The notes under the pieces were generated by a model that saw only the letters and a program-made list of their open reading frames with translations, was not told the origin of the DNA and searched no databases. Below, one piece after another: positions 17,278 through 26,903 of a stretch of DNA of 64,000 nt (the first letter of the stretch is position 1; each line of letters starts with the position of its first letter). A program made the position numbers and the translations under genes. This DNA is from MD308 sp051888795 (GTDB lineage Bacteria; Bacillota; Clostridia; Lachnospirales; Lachnospiraceae). Location of the stretch: assembly GCA_051888795.1 (NCBI GenBank), contig JBJFCD010000149.1, positions 62,001-126,000 on the forward strand, given 5' to 3'.

Positions 17278-19143
17278 GTGAGAAAATTAGCTTTAAATGA
17301 TGAAATATTATTAAAAATAGAAAAGCCTGCAAGATATATCGGAAATGAAATCAATGCCGTTATGAAAGATCCAGAGAAGGTCGATGTCCGGTTTGCCATG
17401 GCATTTCCGGATGTGTACGAAATAGGCATGTCTCATCTGGGAATTCAGATTCTTTATGATATGTTTAATCGGTGGGAGGATGTCTGGTGTGAGAGAGTGT
17501 ACTCACCGTGGCTTGATCTTGATAAGATTATGAGAGAGGAAAAGATTCCGCTGTTTGCACTGGAGTCTCAGGATCCGATAAAAGATTTTGATTTTCTTGG
17601 AATTACAATTCAATATGAAATGTGTTATACCAATATTCTTCAGCTTCTTGATCTGGCACAGATTCCGTTAAAATCCTGTGACCGCAAGGAGTCTGATCCT
17701 ATTGTGATCGGAGGTGGTCCCTGTGCCTATAATCCGGAACCGCTGGCAGAATTCTTCGATTTGTTTTATATAGGGGAAGGAGAAACGGTGTATCGCGAAC
17801 TTCTGGATGCCTATAAGGAGAATAAAAAGAATGGTGGTACCAGAAAGGACTACCTTGAGAAGGCTGCACAAATAGAAGGAATTTATGTTCCATCATTTTA
17901 TGATGTGGCCTATAACGAAGATGGAACGATTGCTTCATTTGAACCGAATAATAAATGTGCACCAAAGACAGTAAAGAAGCAAATGGTGTTGGATGTTACA
18001 GATACTTATTATCCTCAGAATCCGGTTGTACCGTTTATTAAAGTTACTCAGGATCGAGTGGTTCTTGAGATTCAGAGAGGCTGTATCCGCGGATGTCGTT
18101 TCTGTCAGGCAGGAATGCTTTACCGCCCGACGAGAGAACGGGATGTAAAAACGCTTAAGCAATATGCCTATCAAATGTTAAAGAGTACCGGTCACGAAGA
18201 GATTTCCTTAAGTTCCTTAAGCTCCAGTGATTATAGTCAGCTAAAAGAACTTGTTACATTTTTAATCGATGAATTTAAAGGAAAAGGTATTAATATATCT
18301 TTGCCATCTCTTAGAATCGATGCTTTTTCTCTGGATGTCATGGAAAAAGTCCAGGATATCAGAAAGAGCAGCCTCACTTTTGCGCCGGAGGCAGGTTCCC
18401 AGCGCATGAGAAATGTAATCAACAAGGGACTCACAGAAGAAGATATAATTAGCGGTGCCGGACAGGCTTTTGAAGGTGGATGGAATAAAGTCAAGCTCTA
18501 TTTTATGCTTGGATTGCCGACAGAGACAGAAGAAGACATGAAAGCAATTCCGGAGCTTGCAGATAAGATAGCAAGAAGGTATTACGAGATTCCAAAAGAC
18601 CAGCGTAACGGAAAATGTCAGATTACAACAAGTACATCTTTCTTTATTCCAAAGCCATTTACACCGTTTCAGTGGGCAAAAATGTATACGAATGATGAAT
18701 ATATTTCAAGAGCTGCTATTGTGAAACATGCATTTAATGATCAACTGAATCGAAAGAGTCTAAAATACCATTGGCACGACGCTGAGGTAACTGTTCTTGA
18801 GGGTGTATTTGCACGTGGTGACAGAAGAGTAGGAAAAGTGATTGAGGAAGCTTACCACATGGGATGTATTTATGATGCATGGACAGAAACTTTTGATTAT
18901 GAAAAATGGGTGAAAGCTTTTGAAAATACTGGTGTTGATATGGGCTTCTATAATCTTAGAGAACGCTCTCTTGATGAGATTTTTCCATGGGATTTCATAG
19001 ATATCGGTGTCACGAAGGAATTCTTAAAGCGTGAATGGCAGAAAGCCATGAATGCAGAGGTTACACCGAACTGCAGAATGCAGTGTTCTGGCTGCGGTGC
19101 AGCAAAATTCGGAGGAGGTGTCTGTTTTGAAAGCAAGAATTAA
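17278..19143 (+). CDS. TIGR03960-family B12-binding-domain radical SAM protein
   Basis: Radical-SAM protein with an N-terminal cobalamin-binding-like domain, conserved next to DUF2344 and ribosomal protein L21 in many clostridia; its reaction is unproven. The cluster motif lies in QRGCIRGCRFCQAG. The N-terminus GMSHLGIQILYDM...GGGPCAYNPEP and the cysteine-rich C-terminus (CRMQCSGCGAAKFGGGVC) are typical. It starts with GTG after CTGAGAGGT. The length of 621 aa is normal. It overlaps the DUF2344 gene, and the two are probably partners in one modification or tetrapyrrole-related reaction (inference). Confidence 0.9.
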   Translation: MRKLALNDEILLKIEKPARYIGNEINAVMKDPEKVDVRFAMAFPDVYEIGMSHLGIQILYDMFNRWEDVWCERVYSPWLDLDKIMREEKIPLFALESQDPIKDFDFLGITIQYEMCYTNILQLLDLAQIPLKSCDRKESDPIVIGGGPCAYNPEPLAEFFDLFYIGEGETVYRELLDAYKENKKNGGTRKDYLEKAAQIEGIYVPSFYDVAYNEDGTIASFEPNNKCAPKTVKKQMVLDVTDTYYPQNPVVPFIKVTQDRVVLEIQRGCIRGCRFCQAGMLYRPTRERDVKTLKQYAYQMLKSTGHEEISLSSLSSSDYSQLKELVTFLIDEFKGKGINISLPSLRIDAFSLDVMEKVQDIRKSSLTFAPEAGSQRMRNVINKGLTEEDIISGAGQAFEGGWNKVKLYFMLGLPTETEEDMKAIPELADKIARRYYEIPKDQRNGKCQITTSTSFFIPKPFTPFQWAKMYTNDEYISRAAIVKHAFNDQLNRKSLKYHWHDAEVTVLEGVFARGDRRVGKVIEEAYHMGCIYDAWTETFDYEKWVKAFENTGVDMGFYNLRERSLDEIFPWDFIDIGVTKEFLKREWQKAMNAEVTPNCRMQCSGCGAAKFGGGVCFESKN

Positions 19144-19843
19144 ATTCCGTAAATTCGGTGTTATGAAATTCATCGGACACCTGGATATCATGCGCTATTT
19201 TCAGAAAGTGATGCGACGCGCTGAGATTCCCATTGCATTTACAGGTGGATTCAGTCCACATATGATCATGTCGTTTGCTCAGCCACTGGGAGTAGGTGTG
19301 ACCAGTGATGGAGAATATTTTGACATAGAGCTCACAGAACCAATTTCTTCAGAAAAAGCAATCCGGCAGATGAATGCGACGATGGCAGAAGGAATTGAAG
19401 TTGTCAGCTTTGTAGAAATTTCGGATGATAAAAAAGCAAGCGGTATGACAATCACTGCTGCCGCAGATTACCGCGTCACATTACTTGAATCTGTAAAAAC
19501 TTCAGAGAGAATTAAAAAAATTCCTGAGGACTGGAAGAAAAAAGCGAATGATTTTATGAATCAGCCGCAGATCATGGTAATGAAAAAGACAAAACGCAGT
19601 GAAAAAGAAGTAGACATTAAGCCTATGATCTACAATATGGAAGTGAATGAAGATCATATCTATCTTTTTCTTGCAACCGGAAGTGAACAGAATTTAAAAC
19701 CGGATTTAGTGATGGAAGCGTTTTTGAATTATGCGGGTAAAAATGCAGAGGACAATCCGATGCATTATCATAGGATAGATGTGTATGCAAAAGATAAAGA
19801 TAAACTTGTACCACTGGAAGCATTAGGGAGAAACATTCTGTGA
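19127..19843 (+). CDS. DUF2344 / TIGR03936 radical SAM-linked protein
   Basis: Small partner of the TIGR03960 protein, 238 residues. The family signature KARIKFRKFGVMKFIGHLD opens the protein. I start it at TTG 19127 because GGAGGAGGTG lies six bases upstream; the frame is open further upstream within the TIGR03960 gene, but that part encodes no conserved residues. In many clostridia the next genes are RNase G and rplU. Here YbaK and aspartokinase genes follow instead. Confidence 0.85.
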   Translation: MKARIKFRKFGVMKFIGHLDIMRYFQKVMRRAEIPIAFTGGFSPHMIMSFAQPLGVGVTSDGEYFDIELTEPISSEKAIRQMNATMAEGIEVVSFVEISDDKKASGMTITAAADYRVTLLESVKTSERIKKIPEDWKKKANDFMNQPQIMVMKKTKRSEKEVDIKPMIYNMEVNEDHIYLFLATGSEQNLKPDLVMEAFLNYAGKNAEDNPMHYHRIDVYAKDKDKLVPLEALGRNIL

Positions 19844-19869
19844 TATTGTAAAGACAGGAGATGTAATTG

Positions 19870-20361
19870 ATGGGTAAAAAGGAAGTAAAGACAAACGCCA
19901 TGCGTATTCTTGACAGTCAGAAGATTCCATATGAGTATGAAACGTACGAGTGTGATGAATTTACAGATGGGATTCAGATTGCGGACAAGCTTGGTTATGA
20001 CCATCGTCTTGTATATAAAACGCTGGTCACAACCGGAAAAAGTGGGAATCATTACGTATTTGTGATTCCAATCGAAGAGGAAATTGATTTTAAGAAAGCG
20101 GCAAAGGTTGTCGGAGAGAAATCTCTTGAGATGCTTCATCTTAAAGATCTTACAAAAGTAACTGGGTACGTACGTGGAGGATGCACCTCTATTGGTATGA
20201 AAAAACAGTATCCGACAGTGATCCAGAAATCGGCGGAAAGCCTTGAATACATGTATGTCAGTGGCGGAAAGCTTGGAATGCAGATTAAACTGGCACCGCA
20301 GGATTTAAAGAAAGCAGCTAAAGCAGAATTTGCAGACGTTGTTTTTTGCAGTGAATGTTGA
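19870..20361 (+). CDS. ybaK: YbaK/EbsC-family aminoacyl-tRNA deacylase
   Basis: Trans-editing enzyme that hydrolyses mischarged tRNAs, classically Cys-tRNA(Pro). The 163-aa size, YKTLVTTGKSGNHYVFVIP, and the KVTGYVRGGCTSIGMKKQ motif identify the YbaK branch. ATG 19870 is preceded by CAGGAGATG; a TTG at 19867 would be less likely. It lies 26 bases after the DUF2344 gene and may belong to the same transcript. Confidence 0.88.
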   Translation: MGKKEVKTNAMRILDSQKIPYEYETYECDEFTDGIQIADKLGYDHRLVYKTLVTTGKSGNHYVFVIPIEEEIDFKKAAKVVGEKSLEMLHLKDLTKVTGYVRGGCTSIGMKKQYPTVIQKSAESLEYMYVSGGKLGMQIKLAPQDLKKAAKAEFADVVFCSEC

Positions 20362-20386
20362 AGTTGTTGAAAAAAAGTTGTAATAT
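20358..20386 (+). promoter_or_regulatory. Weak possible promoter of the aspartokinase gene
   Basis: TTGAAG (20358-20363), 17 bases, TAATAT (20381-20386), 44 bases before the aspartokinase ATG. It matches four of six bases in each hexamer. The leader is far too short for a lysine riboswitch. Confidence 0.35.
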
Positions 20387-20429
20387 ATAAAGGATTAAGC
20401 GAAAGAGAGAATGAAGGAGTACAATTAAG

Positions 20430-21761
20430 ATGAAGAAGGTTGTTAAGTTTGGAGGAAGCTCTCTGGCGAGTGCTGAGCAGTTTCGTAAAGTAGGATCTAT
20501 TATCAGAAATGATAGTTCAAGACGTTATGTTGTTCCGTCGGCGCCAGGCAAACGGCATCCTGATGATACCAAGGTTACAGATTTATTATACCGCTGTTAC
20601 AGACAGGCGATTCTTGAGGAAGACAGAGAAGAAGATTTTGAAGAGATTCTTGACGTGATCAAAGAACGATACAATTCAATTATCGAAGGACTGAATCTTG
20701 ATCTGTCTTTAGACGAGGAATTTAAGACAATCCGTGAAAATTTCTGTAAAAAAATAGGAAGAGACTATGCTGCATCACGCGGAGAGTATCTGAATGGAAT
20801 CATCATGGCTTCATATCTCGGTTTTACATTTATTGATGCTGCAGAAGTGATTAAATTTGATGAGAACGGTGAATTTGAAGATGATCTTACAAACAAAATC
20901 CTTGAGGAACGTCTGAAAGATGAGGAAGGGGTTGTTATTCCGGGATTTTACGGTTCTATGCCGGATGGAAAAATAAAGACATTTTCAAGAGGCGGATCTG
21001 ATATTACAGGTTCAATTGTTTCAAGAGCTGTTCATGCAGATATTTATGAGAACTGGACAGATGTTTCAGGTTTCCTGATTGCAGATCCGAGAATCATTCC
21101 AAATGCAAAATCAATTGATGTTATTACTTATCGTGAGCTTCGCGAATTATCCTATATGGGAGCGTCTGTATTGCATGAAGACGCAATTTTTCCGGTGAGA
21201 AGAGAAGGTATTCCGATCAATATCCGAAACACAAACAAACCTGAAGACAAGGGAACATTGATTGTGGAAGCAACCTGTCAGAAATCACGTTTTATTATAA
21301 CAGGTGTGGCAGGAAAAAAAGATTTTGCATCTATAACGGTTGAAAAAGATATGATGAATTCACAGGTTGGATTCTGCAGACGTGTACTTCAGGTGTTTGA
21401 AGACAACGGTGTATCTATTGAACATATGCCATCAGGCATAGATACAATGACAATTTTTGTTCATCAGGATGAGTTTCAGGAGAAAGAGCAGAAAGTAATC
21501 GCAGGTATTCACCGTGCTGTTGAACCGGATTTCCTTGAACTTGAGTCAGATCTTGCATTGATTGCAGTAGTTGGACGCGGTATGAAAGCTACGCGTGGTA
21601 CTTCCGGACGGATCTTTTCGGCATTATCACATGCAAATGTAAATGTAAAGATGATTGATCAGGGTTCCAGCGAGTTGAATATTATTATTGGGGTCAGAAA
21701 TCACGATTTTGAGGAGGCAATCAAAGCTATCTACGATATTTTTGTTACCACTCAGCTTTAA
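20430..21761 (+). CDS. Aspartate kinase with two ACT domains
   Basis: Phosphorylates aspartate in the first step to lysine, threonine and methionine. The kinase domain has VVKFGGSSLA, the SRGGSDITGSIV loop and DPRIIPNAKSI. Two ACT domains follow (about 290-360 and 370-443) with GVSIEHMPSGIDTM and GRGMKATRGTSGRIFSALSHANVNVKMIDQGSSE, so the enzyme is probably feedback-inhibited by lysine or threonine. The SAPGKRHPDDTKVTDLL segment is typical of clostridial aspartokinases. No other lysine or threonine gene is nearby. Confidence 0.92.
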   Translation: MKKVVKFGGSSLASAEQFRKVGSIIRNDSSRRYVVPSAPGKRHPDDTKVTDLLYRCYRQAILEEDREEDFEEILDVIKERYNSIIEGLNLDLSLDEEFKTIRENFCKKIGRDYAASRGEYLNGIIMASYLGFTFIDAAEVIKFDENGEFEDDLTNKILEERLKDEEGVVIPGFYGSMPDGKIKTFSRGGSDITGSIVSRAVHADIYENWTDVSGFLIADPRIIPNAKSIDVITYRELRELSYMGASVLHEDAIFPVRREGIPINIRNTNKPEDKGTLIVEATCQKSRFIITGVAGKKDFASITVEKDMMNSQVGFCRRVLQVFEDNGVSIEHMPSGIDTMTIFVHQDEFQEKEQKVIAGIHRAVEPDFLELESDLALIAVVGRGMKATRGTSGRIFSALSHANVNVKMIDQGSSELNIIIGVRNHDFEEAIKAIYDIFVTTQL

Positions 21762-21795
21762 ATTATTACTAAGTCGTAAAGGGGAGGATACTTGA

Positions 21796-22206
21796 ATGAA
21801 TATATTGTTTTTCCTGAAGCCAAAAAGCGAATTGGCTTATATCTATGATTACCATACGTTGAGACAGGCACTGGAAATCATGGAGTATCATAAGTATTCC
21901 TGTATTCCTATTCTGGATAAAGAAGGAAAATATAAGGGGTCTATTACAGAAGGAGATCTTTTATGGGGATTAAAAAAAGAGAACCTGATGAGCATCAGAG
22001 ATGCTGAAGAAATCAGTATCATGAGAATTCACCGAAGAAATGATTACCAATGTGTAAAGAGTAATGCAAAAATGGAAGACCTGATTGAGCGTGCAATGGA
22101 GCAGAACTTTGTGCCGGTAGTAGATGATGAAGAGAGATTTATCGGCATTATTACACGAAGAGATATTATTGGTTATTGTTACAATAAGATGAAAGGAAAC
22201 GAATAG
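21796..22206 (+). CDS. Stand-alone tandem CBS-domain protein
   Basis: 136 residues made almost entirely of two CBS motifs (about 18-58, ending GSITEGDLLW, and about 90-130, ending GIITRRDIIGY). Tandem CBS pairs form a Bateman module that binds adenine nucleotides or SAM and usually senses energy state. No effector domain is present, so it probably acts on a partner protein. It lies between aspartokinase and the amidohydrolase, two bases before the latter. Confidence 0.82.
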   Translation: MNILFFLKPKSELAYIYDYHTLRQALEIMEYHKYSCIPILDKEGKYKGSITEGDLLWGLKKENLMSIRDAEEISIMRIHRRNDYQCVKSNAKMEDLIERAMEQNFVPVVDDEERFIGIITRRDIIGYCYNKMKGNE

Positions 22207-22208
22207 AT

Positions 22209-23006
22209 ATGATAATTGATTTTCATACTCACATTTTTCCGCATGCCATTGCAGAACGCACAATGAGCAAGCTTGCCGCATGCTGTAAGATAGAGCCTGA
22301 AACTAACGGTACATATGAAGGTCTTCTTGAATCTACGCAAGAGGCTGAGATTGACTGTTCCATCGTACTTCCTATAGCTACCAAACCTTCGCAATTTCGC
22401 TCTATAAATGAGTTTGCAGCTCAATATCTTGAAGGGGAAATTATATCGTTTGGAAGTATTCACCCATATTCCGATAATTATAAAGAAGAACTTCGTACAA
22501 TAAAAAGTATGGGAATGAAAGGAATCAAACTTCATCCTGACTATCAGGATACATATTTCAATGATATCCATTATAAGAGAATTGTATCTTATGCTTCAGA
22601 ACTTGATTTGATTGTCAGTGTTCATGCCGGGGTCGATCCATTATGTCCTGATGATGTTCACTGTACACCGGAGATGTCAGCGGAACTGATCAGAGATGTA
22701 CAGCCTACAAAGCTTGTTCTTGCTCATCTTGGCGGAAACCAGCAATGGGATAAAGTTGAAGAACTGCTGGTAGGAAAAGATGTATATCTGGACACAGCTG
22801 TTATTTTTAATTATATTGACCCGGAACAGTTTATAAGAATCATGAGAAATCATGGCAGTGATAAGATTTTGTTCGCTACAGACAGTCCCTGGGCCAGTCA
22901 GAAGAAATTTGTAGAGTATGTAAAAGGTCTGGAGATAACTGAGGATGAAAAAGAAATGCTGCTTGGCGGAAATGCATTAAAACTGTTGAAAAACAACGAA
23001 AAATAA
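22209..23006 (+). CDS. Amidohydrolase-2 family metal-dependent hydrolase
   Basis: TIM-barrel hydrolase or decarboxylase. Metal-binding HxH lies in IDFHTHIF, with further ligands in KLHPDYQ, VSVHAG and LAHLGG and the final aspartate in FATDSPW. All are present, so an active enzyme is expected. The family includes decarboxylases and hydrolases; the substrate cannot be read. It starts two bases after the CBS gene. Confidence 0.85.
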   Translation: MIIDFHTHIFPHAIAERTMSKLAACCKIEPETNGTYEGLLESTQEAEIDCSIVLPIATKPSQFRSINEFAAQYLEGEIISFGSIHPYSDNYKEELRTIKSMGMKGIKLHPDYQDTYFNDIHYKRIVSYASELDLIVSVHAGVDPLCPDDVHCTPEMSAELIRDVQPTKLVLAHLGGNQQWDKVEELLVGKDVYLDTAVIFNYIDPEQFIRIMRNHGSDKILFATDSPWASQKKFVEYVKGLEITEDEKEMLLGGNALKLLKNNEK

Positions 23007-23052
23007 CGCTGAACAGAATTTAAAATACAACATTAATTTAGGAGAATTATCT

Positions 23053-26000
23053 ATGGAAGATACATTGTACATGGAAGAACTTGAGAATGAAGAATCATCA
23101 GGTTTATTTGTCAACCAGAAAGCGGAGGAAATTATACAAAAATGTAAGATCCGTAAGGTAGAGCATAAAAAAACCCTTATAAATCAGATGATAGAATTTA
23201 TTAATGAAACATGCGAGAAAAATAATTGGGAATATTTTGCTGTCGGAAAACTCCTTACTTATTGTATGCAGAAAGAAGATGTAAATCCAGATACTTATGA
23301 TTATGAGATTCGGATGATGCGAGAATCATATGATGGGTTTATAAACTATGCCCAAAAACATGCTGCAGAAAAGGGAATTAAAATATTACCGGCATATCAC
23401 GAGGATGCGAGAATAAGAGAAAAAAATTGTGTTATGACTAAAAATTTAGTAGAAGATGCTGATTTAGGACATATTAACACACAAGTTACAATTGCAATTA
23501 TACCTTATGATAATTTACCGGCAGATTCTGAAGAGAGGGACACTTTTGTCAATCAAGTGTTGGAAAAGAATGCATGGTATAATGGAATTTCGGGTTATGT
23601 AAGTAGAAATCTTGAAAAAAAACAGTCTATTAAAACAAAATTGAATCTTAGATTTCGTTATAATCGAAATTATCTGGAAAAATACAAAAAAAACTATAAA
23701 CAGTTTATTACAAAATATAATGACATGGAGGATCCGGAATATATCGGAAGACTAGAATTGTCAGTAACAGACTGTGTGCATAAAAAAGATATTTTTCCGT
23801 TACAGAAAGAAGTTTTTTTAGGAACTACTTTAATGATTCCTGCTAATATTCGGGAATTTACATTGCCGCTTGCCGAGGAATTTGAAAAGAAGATTGTTGA
23901 TATTTCATGCAGAGCATTGGAAAGATTTGAGCAGCTTTGTAAAAAGAATAATCTGACATGTTTTGCGACAGGAAGTCTTTTAATTAACTGTGTAAAGGGA
24001 GAGGACGTAGGAAAAGAGGATTCTTCAAATGAAAAGCCGAAACGTTGGCGAATTGGTTTATTGCGTGAAGATTATGAAAAAGCAATTAGTCTTCTTCGCA
24101 ATGAAGAAACAGCTGAAGGTTTGATCATGAAAGAATACTTAGATGAATACCCCAATATTAAGTGGGTTGATGTTGGAATTCTGTGTAAAGAGGATGCTAA
24201 AACAGATGCCAGCGGCAGAACCTACCCTGTATATTTGGACGTATTTGACAGACTCCCGGTTGATTATAATGAAAGATGTTCCTATATGCAGGAAGTTTTT
24301 GGAATGCGCCGGGATTATATAAAACTAATGAAAAAACAGACAGGAGAGGCATATCCTAAGAGAAACCGGAACGTATGCGAACAGCTGGAAATTCTCGATA
24401 AAGCTGGAAAAAGATATGAAAATCAGAAAGATAGTAATCTGGTATTCAGAAGCAAAGTGGCCAATTCAAAAATCATTAGTTTGAATGAGATTTTCCCTGT
24501 TAAAACAATATCGTTCCATGGAATTCAATTGTCAGTTCCTAATAATGAATATTTGTGGTATGAAAAAACAGATATTGGATTTACAGAAAATACTACAAAT
24601 GAAAAAACAAAAATTTTGAAAATTCTTGATAAAATATGTCACGCTCAAGGATTAACATATTTTGCTGTTTCTAAGTTACTGATCGGTGCAGTTGTTTATC
24701 ATGATGTAATTCCGAATAGCGGAAATACTTCTCTGGACATTGGACTTATCCGCAGTGATTTTGAAAAATTAGTTCAATATCTGAGAGAACATGATAAAGA
24801 ATATGGGATAGCATTAAATGAGTTTAAAGATCATGCGTGTAAATACCCGGAACCAACAAAATATGTAACAATGAAAGGAAATGAATATTCTATTATCCGA
24901 ATAAAGCTTTTACCTTTTGATAAAATACCGGAATCCTTTTATCTCAGAGAATATTTCAGAGATAAATTAAAGGATATGAATCAGAGATATCTGGAACTTC
25001 TCGATTATAAGGAAGGTAAGATTGATAAGTATCTGAAAATGTATACAGAAGAAGAATGGGAGAATAGAACGAAAGAATATAATCATATGGATGCACTGGC
25101 TTTTGCAAAAGAAATTGATCAGTTCGCTCAGAGTTTTAATGAAGATGATCAGGCATTTTGCTATGAGCGTGTGGCATTCCGAATGAGCAAAATAATAGAT
25201 GTAGATGATATATTCCCGGTACAGAGACAGAAATTCAGAAATATCGAAATAGACTGTCCTAGAGACTATACTCCATGGCAGCCGGTTTTAAATGATGAAC
25301 TTCAATTTCAGGTTGATTGTATACAAAAAGCTGATTTGAAACTTCTTCAGGAAATGGACAGAGTTTGTAAAGAAATCGGTGTAGGATATTTCATTTGTGG
25401 TGGAACAATGCTTGGTTATATGCGTCATCAGGGATTTATACCATGGGATGACGATGTTGACGTTGCAATGTTGAGGGAAGATTACGATAAATTCTTAAAG
25501 GAAGCCCCGGAACATTTGAGTAAGGGTGTTTTCCTGCAAACGAGAGAAACGGATCCTAATATTCCATATTTATTTAGTAAAATCCGACTGGATGGGACAG
25601 AATATTGTACAGAATACAACATTAACAGAGATTTTCATAAGGGATTATGTCTTGATGTATTTCCATTTGATTATGTACCAAATGATCTTGAAGAGAGAAA
25701 TGTATTTGTGGAGGAAGTCATTGCTTTGTCGAAGGAACACAATGCAATTGCCAGAAGGCAATATCCTGAAATAGAAGAACCTTTCCCACCAAGAAACGAG
25801 CAGGAAAAACAGCATATTGAAGAACAGAAAGCATTGATCCAAAGTTACTGGAAACAGTCTCTGAAAGACAGCCAAAGAGCATATCTGGAGAAAGCAACTA
25901 TGTATAATGATAAAGTCGAAGAGTTGGGGTTAAAGACAGTTGCCAGCTTCGTGCCGAGCTATACTTTTATTGATCTTGAAGATTTGCTTCCGTATCAACG

Positions 26001-26193
26001 GGGAATGTTTGAAGGAATAGAGGTTTCAGTTCCAAAACGTCCGGATATCTTTTTGGAAATGCAGTATAAGAATTATATGGAACTGCCGCCGCTTCATATG
26101 CGTGTTGCACATCGGCTTATTCGTTGGTCTGACGGTGAGCATGGTGCGGATAATCAAAAGAAACGAGATTACAGTAAAATTGGAGGACAATAA
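23053..26193 (+). CDS. Four-repeat LicD-family protein
   Basis: LicD proteins transfer phosphocholine, or another CDP-activated phospho-alcohol, onto cell-surface glycans. This 1046-aa protein contains four copies of the fold. Each has a core near F-A-x-x-K/G-x-L-L (residues about 61, 303, 537 and 780) and ends in an I/L-F/L-P-x-Q/K...F segment. Only the fourth copy has the full catalytic signature: GGTMLGYMRHQGFIPWDDDVD with metal-binding D799, D800, D801 and D803. The first three have lost it (for example YDYEIRMMRESYD in copy 1 and SLDIGLIRSDFE in copy 3) but keep the following R-x-D/S-Y/F helix. So there is one likely active domain and three pseudo-domains. No signal peptide or membrane helix. 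It is coupled to a cytidylyltransferase gene and looks A+T-richer than the housekeeping genes, suggesting transfer. Confidence 0.85.
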   Translation: MEDTLYMEELENEESSGLFVNQKAEEIIQKCKIRKVEHKKTLINQMIEFINETCEKNNWEYFAVGKLLTYCMQKEDVNPDTYDYEIRMMRESYDGFINYAQKHAAEKGIKILPAYHEDARIREKNCVMTKNLVEDADLGHINTQVTIAIIPYDNLPADSEERDTFVNQVLEKNAWYNGISGYVSRNLEKKQSIKTKLNLRFRYNRNYLEKYKKNYKQFITKYNDMEDPEYIGRLELSVTDCVHKKDIFPLQKEVFLGTTLMIPANIREFTLPLAEEFEKKIVDISCRALERFEQLCKKNNLTCFATGSLLINCVKGEDVGKEDSSNEKPKRWRIGLLREDYEKAISLLRNEETAEGLIMKEYLDEYPNIKWVDVGILCKEDAKTDASGRTYPVYLDVFDRLPVDYNERCSYMQEVFGMRRDYIKLMKKQTGEAYPKRNRNVCEQLEILDKAGKRYENQKDSNLVFRSKVANSKIISLNEIFPVKTISFHGIQLSVPNNEYLWYEKTDIGFTENTTNEKTKILKILDKICHAQGLTYFAVSKLLIGAVVYHDVIPNSGNTSLDIGLIRSDFEKLVQYLREHDKEYGIALNEFKDHACKYPEPTKYVTMKGNEYSIIRIKLLPFDKIPESFYLREYFRDKLKDMNQRYLELLDYKEGKIDKYLKMYTEEEWENRTKEYNHMDALAFAKEIDQFAQSFNEDDQAFCYERVAFRMSKIIDVDDIFPVQRQKFRNIEIDCPRDYTPWQPVLNDELQFQVDCIQKADLKLLQEMDRVCKEIGVGYFICGGTMLGYMRHQGFIPWDDDVDVAMLREDYDKFLKEAPEHLSKGVFLQTRETDPNIPYLFSKIRLDGTEYCTEYNINRDFHKGLCLDVFPFDYVPNDLEERNVFVEEVIALSKEHNAIARRQYPEIEEPFPPRNEQEKQHIEEQKALIQSYWKQSLKDSQRAYLEKATMYNDKVEELGLKTVASFVPSYTFIDLEDLLPYQRGMFEGIEVSVPKRPDIFLEMQYKNYMELPPLHMRVAHRLIRWSDGEHGADNQKKRDYSKIGGQ

Positions 26194-26195
26194 GA

Positions 26196-26900
26196 GTGAA
26201 CATATTAATGTTGATGATGGGTGGAAGTGGAACCCGATTTGGAGCTGACATTCCAAAACAGTATATATTGGTAAATGATATGCCGGTTTTTTCTTATATA
26301 TTAAATGGCTATCAAAAGTGTGATTTCATCGACTATATCGTAGTAGTGACTCATAAGGATTGGGTGGATTACGTAGAAGAATGGAGAGATAAACTTAATA
26401 TCAGCAAATTATCTACTATTACTCATGGGGGAAGTACTCGTTCAGAATCTATTTTAAACGGGCTTGTAGCAATAGAAGATTATGCGCAAAATGAAGATGT
26501 AATCTTAATTCATGATGCGACACATCCTTATGTCGATGTAGAAGGAACAAAGCTTGTTATAGAAGGTGTTAAGAAACATGGTGGAGCAACATTGGGGCAG
26601 TGTCAGTATGACACTGTCTACCAAATGGATGAGAACACAAAAATGCTCGAAAAGGTTGTTCCAAGAAGAAAAATTGTGTCCGGAGCTTCACCGGAAGCAT
26701 TCTTCTATAAAGATATTCATGAGATTTATACAACATCAACTGAAGAAGAATTGGAAATGATGACTTCTGCAGGAGCAATTGCTTTAGCGCACGGAATTGA
26801 TATGGAAGTGATCCCATCGAATGTGTTAAATTTAAAAATTACGTATAAAAACGATATGGAAGTATTTTTAGAAATGGTAAATAAATATTTCCCGGAGTAA
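26196..26900 (+). CDS. IspD/TarI-family cytidylyltransferase
   Basis: Transfers CMP from CTP to a phospho-alcohol, giving a CDP-activated product. MMGGSGTRFGADIPKQY is the CTP-binding loop, GGSTRSESILNGL and HDATHPYVD are family motifs, and PRRKIVSGASPEAF lies near the C-terminus. IspD (isoprenoid pathway) and TarI (CDP-ribitol for teichoic acid) are close relatives. The LicD neighbour favours a polymer-linked substrate (inference). It starts with GTG, with TTGGAGGACAA upstream, two bases after the LicD stop. Confidence 0.85.
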   Translation: MNILMLMMGGSGTRFGADIPKQYILVNDMPVFSYILNGYQKCDFIDYIVVVTHKDWVDYVEEWRDKLNISKLSTITHGGSTRSESILNGLVAIEDYAQNEDVILIHDATHPYVDVEGTKLVIEGVKKHGGATLGQCQYDTVYQMDENTKMLEKVVPRRKIVSGASPEAFFYKDIHEIYTTSTEEELEMMTSAGAIALAHGIDMEVIPSNVLNLKITYKNDMEVFLEMVNKYFPE

Positions 26901-26903
26901 TAT

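Noticed and set aside
20362..20429. Lysine riboswitch upstream of aspartokinase
   Set aside because: The gap is 68 bases; a lysine riboswitch needs about 170, and no pairing pattern is seen.
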